Shown: one piece after another, positions 5,702 to 14,039 of the stretch
How the letters are laid out: each line of letters starts with the position of its first letter
Numbering within the stretch: the first letter of the stretch is position 1
NCBI GenBank assembly: GCA_934501115.1
Contig: CAKSTO010000051.1
Span: 1-16,506, forward strand
DNA: 16,506 bases
Reading direction: 5' to 3'
From: an uncultured Faecalibacterium sp.
GTDB lineage: Bacteria; Bacillota; Clostridia; Oscillospirales; Ruminococcaceae
Position numbers and translations under genes: made by a program
The notes under the pieces: generated by a model
Database searches by the model: none
The model's input: only the letters and a program-made list of their open reading frames with translations
Told to the model about the DNA's origin: nothing

Positions 5702-7661
5702 TCAGGAGATCAGGCTCTTTTCCTTGGCCTTATCCCAGACAAGGCAGGTGTGGAGCTTGGTCACATAGCGATAGGGGCGGAACTCGTTTTCCTTCACATC
5801 GTCCATCAGACCCTGCTCTTCCATCCAGCTGGCAGCCTGCCGCAGATGAAGGTCGGCGTCATCGATGTCGCTGAAGCTCTTCACCGTCTGCGGTTCCGGG
5901 CAGCCGGCCTTTTCCCAGATGAGGGTCGCCAGACCGGCGCGGTTGGTGGGCATGGGGACGCCGGGCATATTCAGCACGCGATAGATGCCGGTTCCGGCTT
6001 CGTAAATGCCCCACGCGGCTGCACCGGTCAGCGTAACAGCCGCAACAGCGGTCATGAAATCATCACCGCCGCCGGGATTGACAGGGTCAACACTGCCGCC
6101 CTGATACAATGCCGTAACGGTCACATTGCAGCCGGGCATGTTGAAGTGTGCGGTCTGGTCATCGCCCAGATCCAGCGCATTGCCGTCGGCACGCACGGCG
6201 CTCCAGCCGAGGAACTCTGCGCCCTCCGGGAGGTTTGCCGTCACGGTCACGGGGGTGTTTTCCGGCACAACGGTGGCAGTATCCAGCTCCTGCTCCCCGG
6301 CACCGAGGTTAGCGGTTGCCTTCGCATTTTCAGTGGTGACGATTTTGCCGTTCTTTGCCAGATAGCGGTATTCCACGCCGTTGGCATCGCGCTTATAGCC
6401 GATGATGTAGTTGGGGTCAACGCTGACAAGGTTCAGCTTTTTCTGGTAAGGAGAGTCCTCGTTGTCCGTTGTGATCTGACGGCCGAGTTTTGCATCGTCG
6501 GTCAGGATCGTTGCCTTACCGGTAAAGTTCCTTTTGATGTTAATTATCTGACCCTCGCCCAGATGGATATTGCTGTTGGTGTTATTCTCAAAGGTCACAT
6601 TCTGCAGGGTCACACCCGAACTGCCAAGGTCTGCCAGATGGATGCCGTCTTTGCCGCCCTTGATGGTGCCGCCAGTGAACCGTGAATCACCGTGATTACC
6701 GGTGCAGTCAATGACCGTGGCATCCTCATTTGTGGTAGTGACCGTGCCGCCGTTCATGTGCAAGGCACCGCGGTTTTTGATGGTCGTTTCTGCATCCGAT
6801 GTAAAGGTGCCGCCGTCGATTTCCACACGGCCCCAGTTGTTTTGGATGCAGCTGGCTCCCTCAGACTCAAAATTACCGTCTGTTGCGGTGCCCTTGTTGA
6901 TCGTCAGGTTTGCAGCATTGCAACTAAAGCAGCTTCTGGTTCCTGTGGTTTTGAAGTTGCCGCCATTGACAACTACTGTAGAATTTGAAGCCGAAAGCAC
7001 TGCTTCTGTGGAGGTCACTGTAACGTCATTCAACGTCATGCTACCTCCATTGCAAACAAATACTGCCGGGTAACCCGTAGAGTTGCTGAACGTATATCGG
7101 CCTCTATTCACCGTTACATTGCTGGAACCGGTAGCCACAATGCAGTAAGTACCCGTCTCCATCTCCACATCATTTACAGTAAGTTTGCCTGCACCCGTCA
7201 TGAATGGATGAAAGCTGCTTGCCTTGAACCTGCCATTTGAAACCGTTACATCTGCTGTCGAGTTGTATAGGTACATAAAGTGTCTCTTATATGTTGCACC
7301 ATCAAATACATGTCCGTCTAAATCGACATTTACAACTCCAGCATTTACTACGTTGATGAAGGGATCGGCATATGTAGGTGTTACATCACCCTTAATGGTA
7401 ATGTTCACCGTCTCCGTTGTATCGGTCAATTTGATCGTAATATTACCAGCGTAAGTTGTTCCACCGGGGATCTCGTAATTACCGCCCTTGTCAATGGTAA
7501 TGCTCTTCGTAGGAACCAGCTCAGTTGCTGCATTTTCCTGCGCAGTTACGCCATTTTCTGGAAAGCCCCCCCCCTAGAGCAAGTGCATTGACCGGAAGGA
7601 CAGATGTCATCATGCATGCCGCAAGCACTGCACTGATGAACCGCATCTTCTGTTTTTTCAT
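5702..7661 (-). CDS. Secreted beta-helix surface protein with SLH-like C-terminus, frameshifted at a G9 tract
   Basis: The gene should start at the ATG at 7661 (AGAGG 8 bases upstream). It opens with a signal peptide MKKQKMRF...LPVNALA, but a run of nine G shifts the frame, and the ribosome would stop at 7521 after 46 residues. With eight G the frame joins the body and gives about 652 residues. The body (from 7573, first internal start TTG 7429) has many short Asn/Gly/Thr-rich beta repeats such as VVVNGGNF and VEIDGGTF, as in parallel beta-helices. Then come an InlB-like B-repeat (GAEFLGWSAV...VTALYQ), a Gly/Pro linker and an SLH-like end (TNRAGLATLIWEKAG, FSDIDDAD, RPYRYVTK). A cell-wall-attached adhesin or enzyme is likely. 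The ligand is unknown. Off-phase allele, decay or base-calling error cannot be separated here. Confidence 0.8.
7521..7661 (-). CDS. Truncated product of the surface protein gene (signal peptide plus out-of-frame tail)
   Basis: As written, the reading frame from 7661 gives 46 residues: a 28-residue signal peptide (KK-rich start, hydrophobic core ISAVLAACMMTSVL, cleavage after ALA), then LGGG from the G9 tract and an unrelated basic tail ending in TGA. It is listed to show what would be made in the off phase. It is not thought to be a functional protein. Confidence 0.5.
   Translation of the reverse strand: MKKQKMRFISAVLAACMMTSVLPVNALALGGGLSRKWRNCAGKCSN
7566..7574 (-). repeat. Homopolymer G9 tract (possible phase-variation switch)
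   Basis: Nine consecutive C on the plus strand (G on the coding strand) lie directly after the signal peptide cleavage region. The upstream frame reads CTA GGG GGG GGG, while the body needs CTA GGG GGG GGC. Losing one G, or gaining two, restores one long frame. In the current body frame a TAG sits immediately before the tract. Confidence 0.85.
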
Positions 7662-7714
7662 CCTCAAAACCTCTGCTTTCTGTTAAATTTCTGAGACTTA
7701 CGTCTTACATTTTC

Positions 7715-7743
7715 AGTATAGCACCCTTATTTCCTGTATACAA
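7715..7743 (-). promoter_or_regulatory. Candidate sigma-A promoter of the surface protein gene
   Basis: On the minus strand, TTGTAT (7743-7738) and TATACT (7720-7715) are 17 bases apart, with a predicted start near 7708, about 46 bases before the ATG at 7661. An intact promoter and ribosome site argue that the frameshifted gene is not an old relic. Confidence 0.65.
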
Positions 7744-7819
7744 TCTTCACCTGCACTGAAATCCGCCTTGTAATTTCTTCTGATTTTTGTTACTTTTGTT
7801 TGAAATTCTCCGAAACTTC

Positions 7820-7836
7820 TTCCGGCAATACCGGAA
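7820..7836. promoter_or_regulatory. Inverted repeat in the divergent intergenic region
   Basis: TTCCGG-N5-CCGGAA forms a perfect 6-base-arm dyad upstream of the DUF3783/apbE promoter. It could be an operator or a small hairpin. No binding protein is suggested by the sequence. Confidence 0.3.
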
Positions 7837-7848
7837 CTGCACCCGGCA

Positions 7849-7877
7849 TTCCATTTTTTGCGTATTTGTGTTATACT
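7849..7877 (+). promoter_or_regulatory. Candidate promoter of the DUF3783-apbE pair
   Basis: A good -10 (TATACT, 7872-7877) lies 39 bases before the start codon. The -35 position 17 bases upstream (TTCCAT) is poor, and an overlapping TATAGT offers an alternative -10. The assignment of the exact hexamers is weak. Confidence 0.4.
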
Positions 7878-7916
7878 ATAGTGTATTTGCAATCCACCCT
7901 GAAATGAGGTTTTTTT

Positions 7917-8339
7917 ATGAAAGCACATATCGCACGCAACCAGAACGCCGGTGTCCCGCTGGTTCTGGGTTGGAATCTTTCCCCCGCCGACCGCGGCAAG
8001 CTGGACGGTATGGCCGCTGCCTTTGGCATGAAGGTGCTGCCGGTCTCGCCCGCTGACGCCGGAAAGACCGTGGCACAGCTGCTGGGCGAGGTGGAGACCA
8101 AGGCCGCCCGCACGCTGGTGCTGGAGCCGGGTGCCTACCCGCCGGCAGTGGTTCTGGCCAACTTCAAGGAGAAGGACGTGGACACCCTGCTCGACCTGAT
8201 GAAGCAGGCACAGGTGACCGTGCCGCTCAAGGCTCTTGTCACCCCCTCCAACCGCAATTGGGTGTTCGGCGACCTGCTGGCACACCTGCAGGAAGAGCAC
8301 GCCGCCTTTACCGCCGCAAAGGAGAACCAGACCCTATGA
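7917..8339 (+). CDS. DUF3783-like small protein
   Basis: This is a 140-residue soluble protein without signal peptide or membrane segment. The C-terminal half (about 78-127) has the pattern of DUF3783: a short VVLANF strand, an acidic helix with DVDTLLDLMKQA, then VPLKALVTPSN followed by W and a helix. The N-terminal half (about residues 14-60) has a strand-helix-strand look and may be a degenerate copy of a similar fold. The function of this family is not known to me. ATGAGG precedes the start by 7 bases. The stop overlaps the apbE start (ATGA), so the two proteins are made from one message, which hints at a shared role. The family assignment is from memory of the pattern. Confidence 0.75.
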   Translation: MKAHIARNQNAGVPLVLGWNLSPADRGKLDGMAAAFGMKVLPVSPADAGKTVAQLLGEVETKAARTLVLEPGAYPPAVVLANFKEKDVDTLLDLMKQAQVTVPLKALVTPSNRNWVFGDLLAHLQEEHAAFTAAKENQTL

Positions 8340-9421
8340 ACCTGACCCGCGCAAAACGTTTTGCCGCTGCACTGCTGGCCGGGGTGCTGTGCCTGAGCCT
8401 GCTGGCAGGCTGTGCCCCCAAAAAGAAAGAGCTGACCCGCTACAGCACTGTTTTTTACGATGTATTCGACACGGTAACGCAGGTCATTGCCTATTGTGAG
8501 AACGAAGAAGAGTTCAGCGCCCAGATGAGCGCCCTGCACGCCGACCTTGCCGCCTACAACCAGCTGTACGACATTTACAACGACTACCCCGGCGTAACCA
8601 ACGTCAAGACCATCAACGACAACGCCGGCAAAGCACCCGTTGAAGTGGACGAACGCATCCTGTCCATGCTGGAGCTGGCCGACCAGATGTACCAGACCAC
8701 AAACGGCAAGCTGAACATTGCCATGGGCAGCGTGCTGAGCATCTGGCACGATTACCGCGAAGCCGCCGCCGTCAACGAAACCGACGCCGACAACCGGCTG
8801 CCCTCCACAGAGGAGCTGGAAGCCGCCGCGCAGCACTGCGACATCAACAACATCATCATCGATGAGGACGCCAAAACGGTCTATCTGGCTGACCCGGAAA
8901 TGTCGCTGGATGTGGGCAGTGTCGGCAAGGGCTATGCCGTCGAGATGGTGTGTCAGGCCGCCGAAGCCCGCGGCCTGACCAGCGCACTGGTGAGCGTAGG
9001 CGGAAACCTGCGTGCCATCGGCACAAAACCGGACGGCAGCCAGTGGACAGGCGGTGTGGAAAACCCGTGGAACGCTTCGGACGTTTACACCGCGGGTTCC
9101 ATGCTGGGCGACCCCATCAACATGAGTGATATGGCGCTGGTGACCAGCGGCGATTATCAGCGCTACTACGTGGTGGACGGTACCCGCTACCACCACCTGA
9201 TCGACCCGGACACCCTGTTCCCGGCCACCTACTTCAACGGCGTGACCGTGCTGTGCAGCGACTCGGGTCTGGCCGACTGCCTGACCACCGGCCTGTTCTG
9301 CCAGCCTCTGGAGGACGGCCTTAAGATCGTGGAAAGTCTGGACGGTGTGGAAGCCATGTGGTGCACCCCCGACCAGCAGATCATTACTTCCTCCGGGTGG
9401 GACAGCCACCTGAAGCAATAA
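8336..9421 (+). CDS. apbE: FAD:protein FMN transferase, lipoprotein (ApbE/Ftp)
   Basis: ApbE proteins take FAD and attach FMN covalently to Thr or Ser of extracytoplasmic flavoproteins such as RnfG/NqrC or FMN-binding electron-transfer proteins. The 361-residue product starts with a lipoprotein signal (core AALLAGVLCLSLLAGC, lipid Cys26), placing it on the outer face of the membrane. Family motifs are LDVGSVGKGYA (191-201), SVGGN (220-224), TSGDYQRYY (270-278) and HHLIDPDT (286-293). The start at 8336 is chosen because the lipoprotein signal begins there, AAAGGAG lies 11 bases upstream, and the ATG overlaps the stop of the preceding gene. The open frame extends to 8258 but without a sensible N-terminus. 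No target flavoprotein lies in the window. Confidence 0.95.
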   Translation: MNLTRAKRFAAALLAGVLCLSLLAGCAPKKKELTRYSTVFYDVFDTVTQVIAYCENEEEFSAQMSALHADLAAYNQLYDIYNDYPGVTNVKTINDNAGKAPVEVDERILSMLELADQMYQTTNGKLNIAMGSVLSIWHDYREAAAVNETDADNRLPSTEELEAAAQHCDINNIIIDEDAKTVYLADPEMSLDVGSVGKGYAVEMVCQAAEARGLTSALVSVGGNLRAIGTKPDGSQWTGGVENPWNASDVYTAGSMLGDPINMSDMALVTSGDYQRYYVVDGTRYHHLIDPDTLFPATYFNGVTVLCSDSGLADCLTTGLFCQPLEDGLKIVESLDGVEAMWCTPDQQIITSSGWDSHLKQ

Positions 9422-9431
9422 TCCGCGCGGC

Positions 9432-9458
9432 AGCTCTCCTGAAAGGGAGAGCTTTTTT
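9432..9458 (+). terminator. Intrinsic terminator after apbE
   Basis: AGCTCTCC pairs with GGAGAGCT around a short loop and is followed by six T, 11 bases after the apbE stop. Confidence 0.9.
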
Positions 9459-9500
9459 GCATCTGCCCTTCGCCGGAAACGCAGAAATGCCCGCAGAAAC

Positions 9501-9542
9501 AAGCTCCTCCTGCCACAGCGGATGCCGTGGCGGGAGGAGCTT
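9501..9542. terminator. Strong hairpin between apbE and the response regulator
   Basis: Two 16-base arms (9501-9516 and 9527-9542, 15 of 16 paired) enclose a 10-base loop. T-rich sequence follows on the plus strand only weakly, and on the minus strand there is no T run. It may back up termination of the converging transcripts. The rest of 9459-9633 shows nothing else recognisable apart from a short GCGGC/GCCGC hairpin after the regulator stop. Confidence 0.5.
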
Positions 9543-9633
9543 TGCTCATTTGCTGTTTTTTGCCTGCGGTGCACACAGGGTCATTTCAATCTGTCAGCCC
9601 CAGTCCCCCGAGCTGCGGCACACAGCCGCCGGG

Positions 9634-10431
9634 CTATTTTGCGGCTGCCTGCTTCCGCAGGGCAGAGCGGGTGACTTCCGCCCAGGAATACTGGGTCATG
9701 TATTCCCCGCGGTAGGTGTTCAGCGCTGATTGGTCGCCCCGCAGATAGTTGAAATAGTCGCAGTTCACCTCGCCGGTGTTGATGGCCAGTGTCCTGCGTC
9801 CGCGCACCAGCAGGCCGGTGATCCCGGCGTCTTCCAGCGTATGGTTCAGATCAAAGATCAGATTGCGCAGGTGGCTGTGCAGCGAGTCCGTGTCCGGTTT
9901 GTCCTCCCAGAGCACCGCCAGCATCTCGCCCGTGGTGCAGGTCGCGCCGCAGCGATCCACCAGATAGGCCAGCAGCTCCTTGCTCTTGCTGCGCTTGAAC
10001 GAAAGCGGCCTTCCGGCGGCAAAGGCCTCAAAATTCCCAAAGCAGCGGATCTTGAGCTTTACCGGGGTCTCCTCGGGCGGGAAGCGCAGGTTTTCCATCA
10101 CGCTGCACACGTCCTGCTCGGATACCGGTTTGAGCAAAAACCCGCTTACAAAGAGCTGCAGTGCCTCCAGTGCATACCCCGGATCCTCGGTCACAGGGAT
10201 CAGGTTGCAGCGCGGCTGCAGCTTCCGGATCGCGCGCGCGAGCTTCAGGCCATCCATGCCGGGCACCTCAAGATCCAGAAATGCCGCATCCAGTGTCTCG
10301 CGCGTGACCCAGTTCAGCGCGTCATCTGCCGTTGCAGCATTGATAGAAACGCAGTCCGGCACGTTCCGGCGAAGAATGCGAAGCAGCGAGTTGGCCGTGA
10401 GGCATCCATCGCCCACCACCAGTATTTTCAT
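9634..10431 (-). CDS. Response regulator with SARP-type winged-helix output domain
   Basis: This 265-residue transcription regulator starts at the ATG at 10431 (MKILVVGDG). AGGAG lies 10 bases upstream. A GTG three codons earlier would sit too close to that site. The receiver domain (about 1-120) keeps Asp8, the phospho-acceptor Asp53 (FLDLEVPGMDG), Thr81 and Lys101 (LKPV), but has VGDG instead of the usual pair of acidic residues. Residues from about 130 (KIRCFGNFEAF, FKRSKSKELLAYLVD, GEMLAVLW, DSLHSHLRNLI) match the winged helix of SARP/SAPR-family regulators. No histidine kinase is adjacent, so it is an orphan here. Targets are unknown. Confidence 0.88.
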   Translation of the reverse strand: MKILVVGDGCLTANSLLRILRRNVPDCVSINAATADDALNWVTRETLDAAFLDLEVPGMDGLKLARAIRKLQPRCNLIPVTEDPGYALEALQLFVSGFLLKPVSEQDVCSVMENLRFPPEETPVKLKIRCFGNFEAFAAGRPLSFKRSKSKELLAYLVDRCGATCTTGEMLAVLWEDKPDTDSLHSHLRNLIFDLNHTLEDAGITGLLVRGRRTLAINTGEVNCDYFNYLRGDQSALNTYRGEYMTQYSWAEVTRSALRKQAAAK

Positions 10432-10471
10432 ACAGATCACTCTCCTCTCTATTTCTCATACCCCCGTAAAT

Positions 10472-10500
10472 AATCTACCACTTGCCTCCTCCGATTGCAA
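10472..10500 (-). promoter_or_regulatory. Candidate promoter of the response regulator gene
   Basis: On the minus strand, TTGCAA (10500-10495) and TAGATT (10477-10472) are 17 bases apart and lie about 40 bases before the start codon. Each box matches 4 of 6 consensus bases, so the support is moderate. Confidence 0.4.
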
Positions 10501-10588
10501 GGTCATCCCTTAAGAAACGCACTCCATTTGCAGGCAGGCGCTCTTCCGTGGCTTTCGTGCGTCGTCCTTCCCGGGCAGAACGGCGCAC

Positions 10589-10627
10589 AAAACCCGGCAG
10601 ACCGGGTCTGCTTCCGGTCTGCCGGGT
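10589..10627 (-). terminator. Intrinsic terminator after the SPFH-Arc pair
   Basis: A perfect 12-base stem (ACCCGGCAGACC and its complement) with a 12-base loop is followed on the minus strand by TTTT. It lies 13 bases after the Arc-like gene stop. Confidence 0.8.
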
Positions 10628-10639
10628 CGAATCGGCATC

Positions 10640-10840
10640 TCATTTGATGTCAAGCTCCGGTGGGACATCGATCTCATCCGAGACGTATTTCCCGTTCTTT
10701 TTGCGCTGACGCACGCACTCGGTGAGCAGATATTCGATCTGCCCGTTCACCGAGCGGAAGTCATCCTCCGCCCAGGCGGCAAGGGCGTCGTAGAGCTTCG
10801 CGTTCAAGCGCAGAGGCACCTGCTTTTTGGGTTCTGCCAT
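10640..10840 (-). CDS. Arc-like ribbon-helix-helix DNA-binding protein
   Basis: The product has 66 residues. The segment QVPLRLNAKLYDALAAWAEDDFR (positions 7-29), followed by SVNGQIEYLLTECVRQRKK, fits the Arc/ribbon-helix-helix plan: one beta strand that contacts DNA, then two helices, with NGQIEYLL resembling the second helix of Arc-family proteins. Such proteins bind DNA as dimers. The ATG shares one base with the stop of the SPFH gene upstream (TGATG), so translation is coupled. A soluble DNA-binding protein joined to a membrane scaffold gene suggests autoregulation or a sensing unit (inference). A toxin-antitoxin role is possible but unsupported, since the partner is not toxin-like. Confidence 0.8.
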   Translation of the reverse strand: MAEPKKQVPLRLNAKLYDALAAWAEDDFRSVNGQIEYLLTECVRQRKKNGKYVSDEIDVPPELDIK

Positions 10841-11877
10841 CAGTACAGACTTCCGCTGTTCACGATGGGCTGAGCGTCACGGTTGCCGCACAGCACCACC
10901 AGAAGATTGGAGACCATTGCCGCCTTGCGCTCGTCATCCAGCTCCACGACCTTATTCTCATTCAGACGATCCAGCGCCATTTCCACCATGCCCACGGCGC
11001 CGTCAACGATCATCTTGCGGGCGTCGATCACGGCACTTGCCTGCTGGCGCTGCAGCATGACCGCCGCGATCTCCGGCGCATAGGCCAGATAAGTGATGCG
11101 GGCTTCCACCACCTCGATGCCGGCCTGTTCAACATTCTTCTGGATCTCGTCCCGGATGCGGGCAGCTACCACCTCCGAGGAGCCGCGCAGGCTGCCCTCA
11201 TCGGCCACACCGTCGCCGGTAGTGTCCACATTGGGGGCGACATCGTAGGGGTACACGCGCACCACGTTGCGCAGGGCGCTGTCGCACTGCAGAGAGAGGT
11301 ACTCTTTGTAGTTGTCCACATTGAACACGGCCTTTGCGGTATCGGTCACGCGCCAGATGACTGCAATGCCGATCTCCACCGGGTTGCCCAGACAGTCGTT
11401 GATCTTCTGGCGGGAGTTGTTCAGGGTCATCATCTTAAGGGAGATCTTTTTGCTCATGGACTCGGCGCTCATCTGAGCATTCTGGCCGTTATTGCTAAAC
11501 AGCGCAGCCACGCCGTTTTCCTTGCTGCTCACATCTCCGCTCTGGCTCAGGCGGGTGCCTGCGGCGGGGTTGACGGCCGTGCAGAAGGGGTTCACCCAGT
11601 AAAAGCCCTGCCCCTTCAAGGTGCCGATGTAGTCACCAAAGAGGGTGAGCACCAGTGCTTCCTGGGGCTTTAGCACCTTCAGGCCGCAGAACAGGAAAAT
11701 GCCCGCGATCCAATACGCAATGGCAAGGATCAGCAGCGGGATCCCCGGAAGCATCCGGTCTGCCTCCAGCAGCATGACACTGTAAACGAACAGCGCCGTG
11801 GCTGCCACATAGCCCAGCAGCGTGAGCAGCAGCATCGCCATCCCGTTTTTACGGGTATTCAGGATCTTCTCTTCCAT
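10840..11877 (-). CDS. SPFH/band-7 (prohibitin-like) membrane protein
   Basis: The 345-residue product has two N-terminal membrane segments (about 13-36 and 44-64), then GLKVLKPQEALVLTLFGDYIGTLKGQGFYWVNPF, the usual opening of an SPFH domain: a position-specific Val/Leu pattern, then G(F/L)xWxxPF. ALRNVVRVYPYDV, RDEIQKNVEQAGIEVVEARITYLAYAPEIAAVMLQRQQASAVIDARK is the typical long helical end of the domain. SPFH proteins oligomerise into membrane rings or scaffolds. The role here is unknown. A perfect AAGGAGG lies 8 bases before the ATG. Transcription comes from a near-consensus promoter. It is coupled to the Arc-like gene downstream. Confidence 0.9.
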   Translation of the reverse strand: MEEKILNTRKNGMAMLLLTLLGYVAATALFVYSVMLLEADRMLPGIPLLILAIAYWIAGIFLFCGLKVLKPQEALVLTLFGDYIGTLKGQGFYWVNPFCTAVNPAAGTRLSQSGDVSSKENGVAALFSNNGQNAQMSAESMSKKISLKMMTLNNSRQKINDCLGNPVEIGIAVIWRVTDTAKAVFNVDNYKEYLSLQCDSALRNVVRVYPYDVAPNVDTTGDGVADEGSLRGSSEVVAARIRDEIQKNVEQAGIEVVEARITYLAYAPEIAAVMLQRQQASAVIDARKMIVDGAVGMVEMALDRLNENKVVELDDERKAAMVSNLLVVLCGNRDAQPIVNSGSLY

Positions 11878-11916
11878 AACAAGTCCCTCCTTATCCGGGT
11901 GCGGAAGTGTTTCTTT

Positions 11917-11937
11917 GTGATATCAAAATCATATCAC
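11917..11937. promoter_or_regulatory. Candidate operator over the SPFH promoter
   Basis: Perfect 7-base arms GTGATAT / ATATCAC are separated by 7 bases and cover the -10 box and start site. A dimeric repressor bound here would shut the promoter. The Arc-like product of the same operon is an obvious candidate (inference). Confidence 0.5.
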
Positions 11938-11956
11938 TTTGAAAGAGAGATGTCAA
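11928..11956 (-). promoter_or_regulatory. Near-consensus sigma-A promoter of the SPFH-Arc operon
   Basis: On the minus strand, TTGACA (11956-11951) and TATGAT (11933-11928) are spaced by 17 bases, the best promoter in the window. The predicted start lies near 11921, giving a leader of about 44 bases. Confidence 0.85.
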
Positions 11957-11972
11957 GAGGATCCACAGAACC

Positions 11973-12020
11973 AAAAAACACCCGCCTCTCCGGAAAAGTT
12001 CCGGAAAGATCGGGTGTTTT
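11973..12020 (-). terminator. Intrinsic terminator of the ATP synthase operon
   Basis: On the minus strand, AAAACACCCG pairs with CGGGTGTTTT, and an inner TTCCGG/CCGGAA stem sits inside. Six T follow the right arm. It lies 15 bases after the atpC stop. Confidence 0.85.
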
Positions 12021-12034
12021 CAGTCGTTCTGTTC

Positions 12035-12441
12035 TCAGCGCTTGTACTTTGCTGCAGTCTGCAGACGCTGCATCGCACGATCCAGAGCGATCTTGCTCTG
12101 GTAATATTCGTGCATGCTCTTCTTGTGCTGCAGGCGCTCTTCCGCACGGATGCGGGCTGCTTCGGCGCGGTTCTTGTCGATGTCCTCCGGACGCTCGGCG
12201 CTGTCCACCAGCACCATCACGTAGGCAGGCGTCACCTCGGCAATGCCGTCGCCCACCAGCACATCCCGGGCTTCACCGTTCACCACAAAGTGCAGGATGC
12301 CCATGTGCAGCGCCACCAGCACCGGGTTGTGGCCGGCCTGAACACCGTACACACCGTCGCTGGTGGGCAGGGTCAGATCCTCACAGCATCCCTGATAGAA
12401 CTCGCCGCTGGATGCCGTGATGTTCAGGATGAACTGATTCA

Positions 12442-12442
<1 letters not shown>
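12035..12442 (-). CDS. atpC: ATP synthase F1 epsilon subunit
   Basis: Epsilon is part of the rotor stalk and can inhibit ATP hydrolysis through its C-terminal helices. The 135-residue product shows the N-terminal beta-sandwich pattern (FILNITASSGEFYQG, GVYGVQAGHNPVLVAL, GDGIAEVTPAYVMVLVDSAE) and an Arg/Glu-rich two-helix C-terminus from about residue 88. Length is usual for the family. Its ATG shares one base with the atpD stop (TGATG), so it is translationally coupled to beta. It is the last gene of the operon and is followed by an intrinsic terminator. Confidence 0.95.
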
Positions 12443-13854
<1,412 letters not shown>

Positions 13855-13896
13855 ACGATTGCCTCTTAAAATGTGTATATTGCAAATACTTTAGCA

Positions 13897-14036
13897 TCCT
13901 CGCCCTCTCCGTCAGCGCTGACGCGCTGCCACCTCCCCCAAAGTGGGAGGCCTTGGCAGTCCACGCAAAGTCCATGGTTTTGCCAAGGGCTCTCCCTTTG
14001 GGAGAGCTGGACGCGAAGCGGCCTGAGAGGGCGAGC
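13897..14036. repeat. Imperfect palindromic intergenic repeat, copy 3 (atpG-atpD gap)
   Basis: It begins TCCTCGCCCTCTCCGTCA and ends GCCTGAGAGGGCGAGC, with inverted ends and two inner stems (CCTCCCCCAAAGTGGGAGG and CTCTCCCTTTGGGAGAG). It shares TTGGCARTCCACGCAA and both termini with copy 2, plus about 45 further internal bases. It sits inside the ATP synthase operon, immediately after the atpG stop. The remaining bases before atpD hold its ribosome site and nothing else I recognise. Confidence 0.75.
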
Positions 14037-14039
14037 TCG

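Noticed and set aside
5690..6685. Plus-strand open frame of 331 codons opposite the surface protein
   Set aside because: It starts in the terminator of the opposite gene and has no motif or ribosome site. The minus-strand frame has clear repeat and SLH-like structure.
8135..9574. Minus-strand open frame of 479 codons opposite apbE and its terminator
   Set aside because: It runs through the apbE terminator and two real genes on the other strand. The translation is low-complexity Gly/Val/His and matches no family.
10640..11877. SPFH-Arc pair as a toxin-antitoxin system
   Set aside because: The partner is a 345-residue SPFH membrane protein, not a small toxin, and the order (large gene first) is unlike ordinary type II modules.
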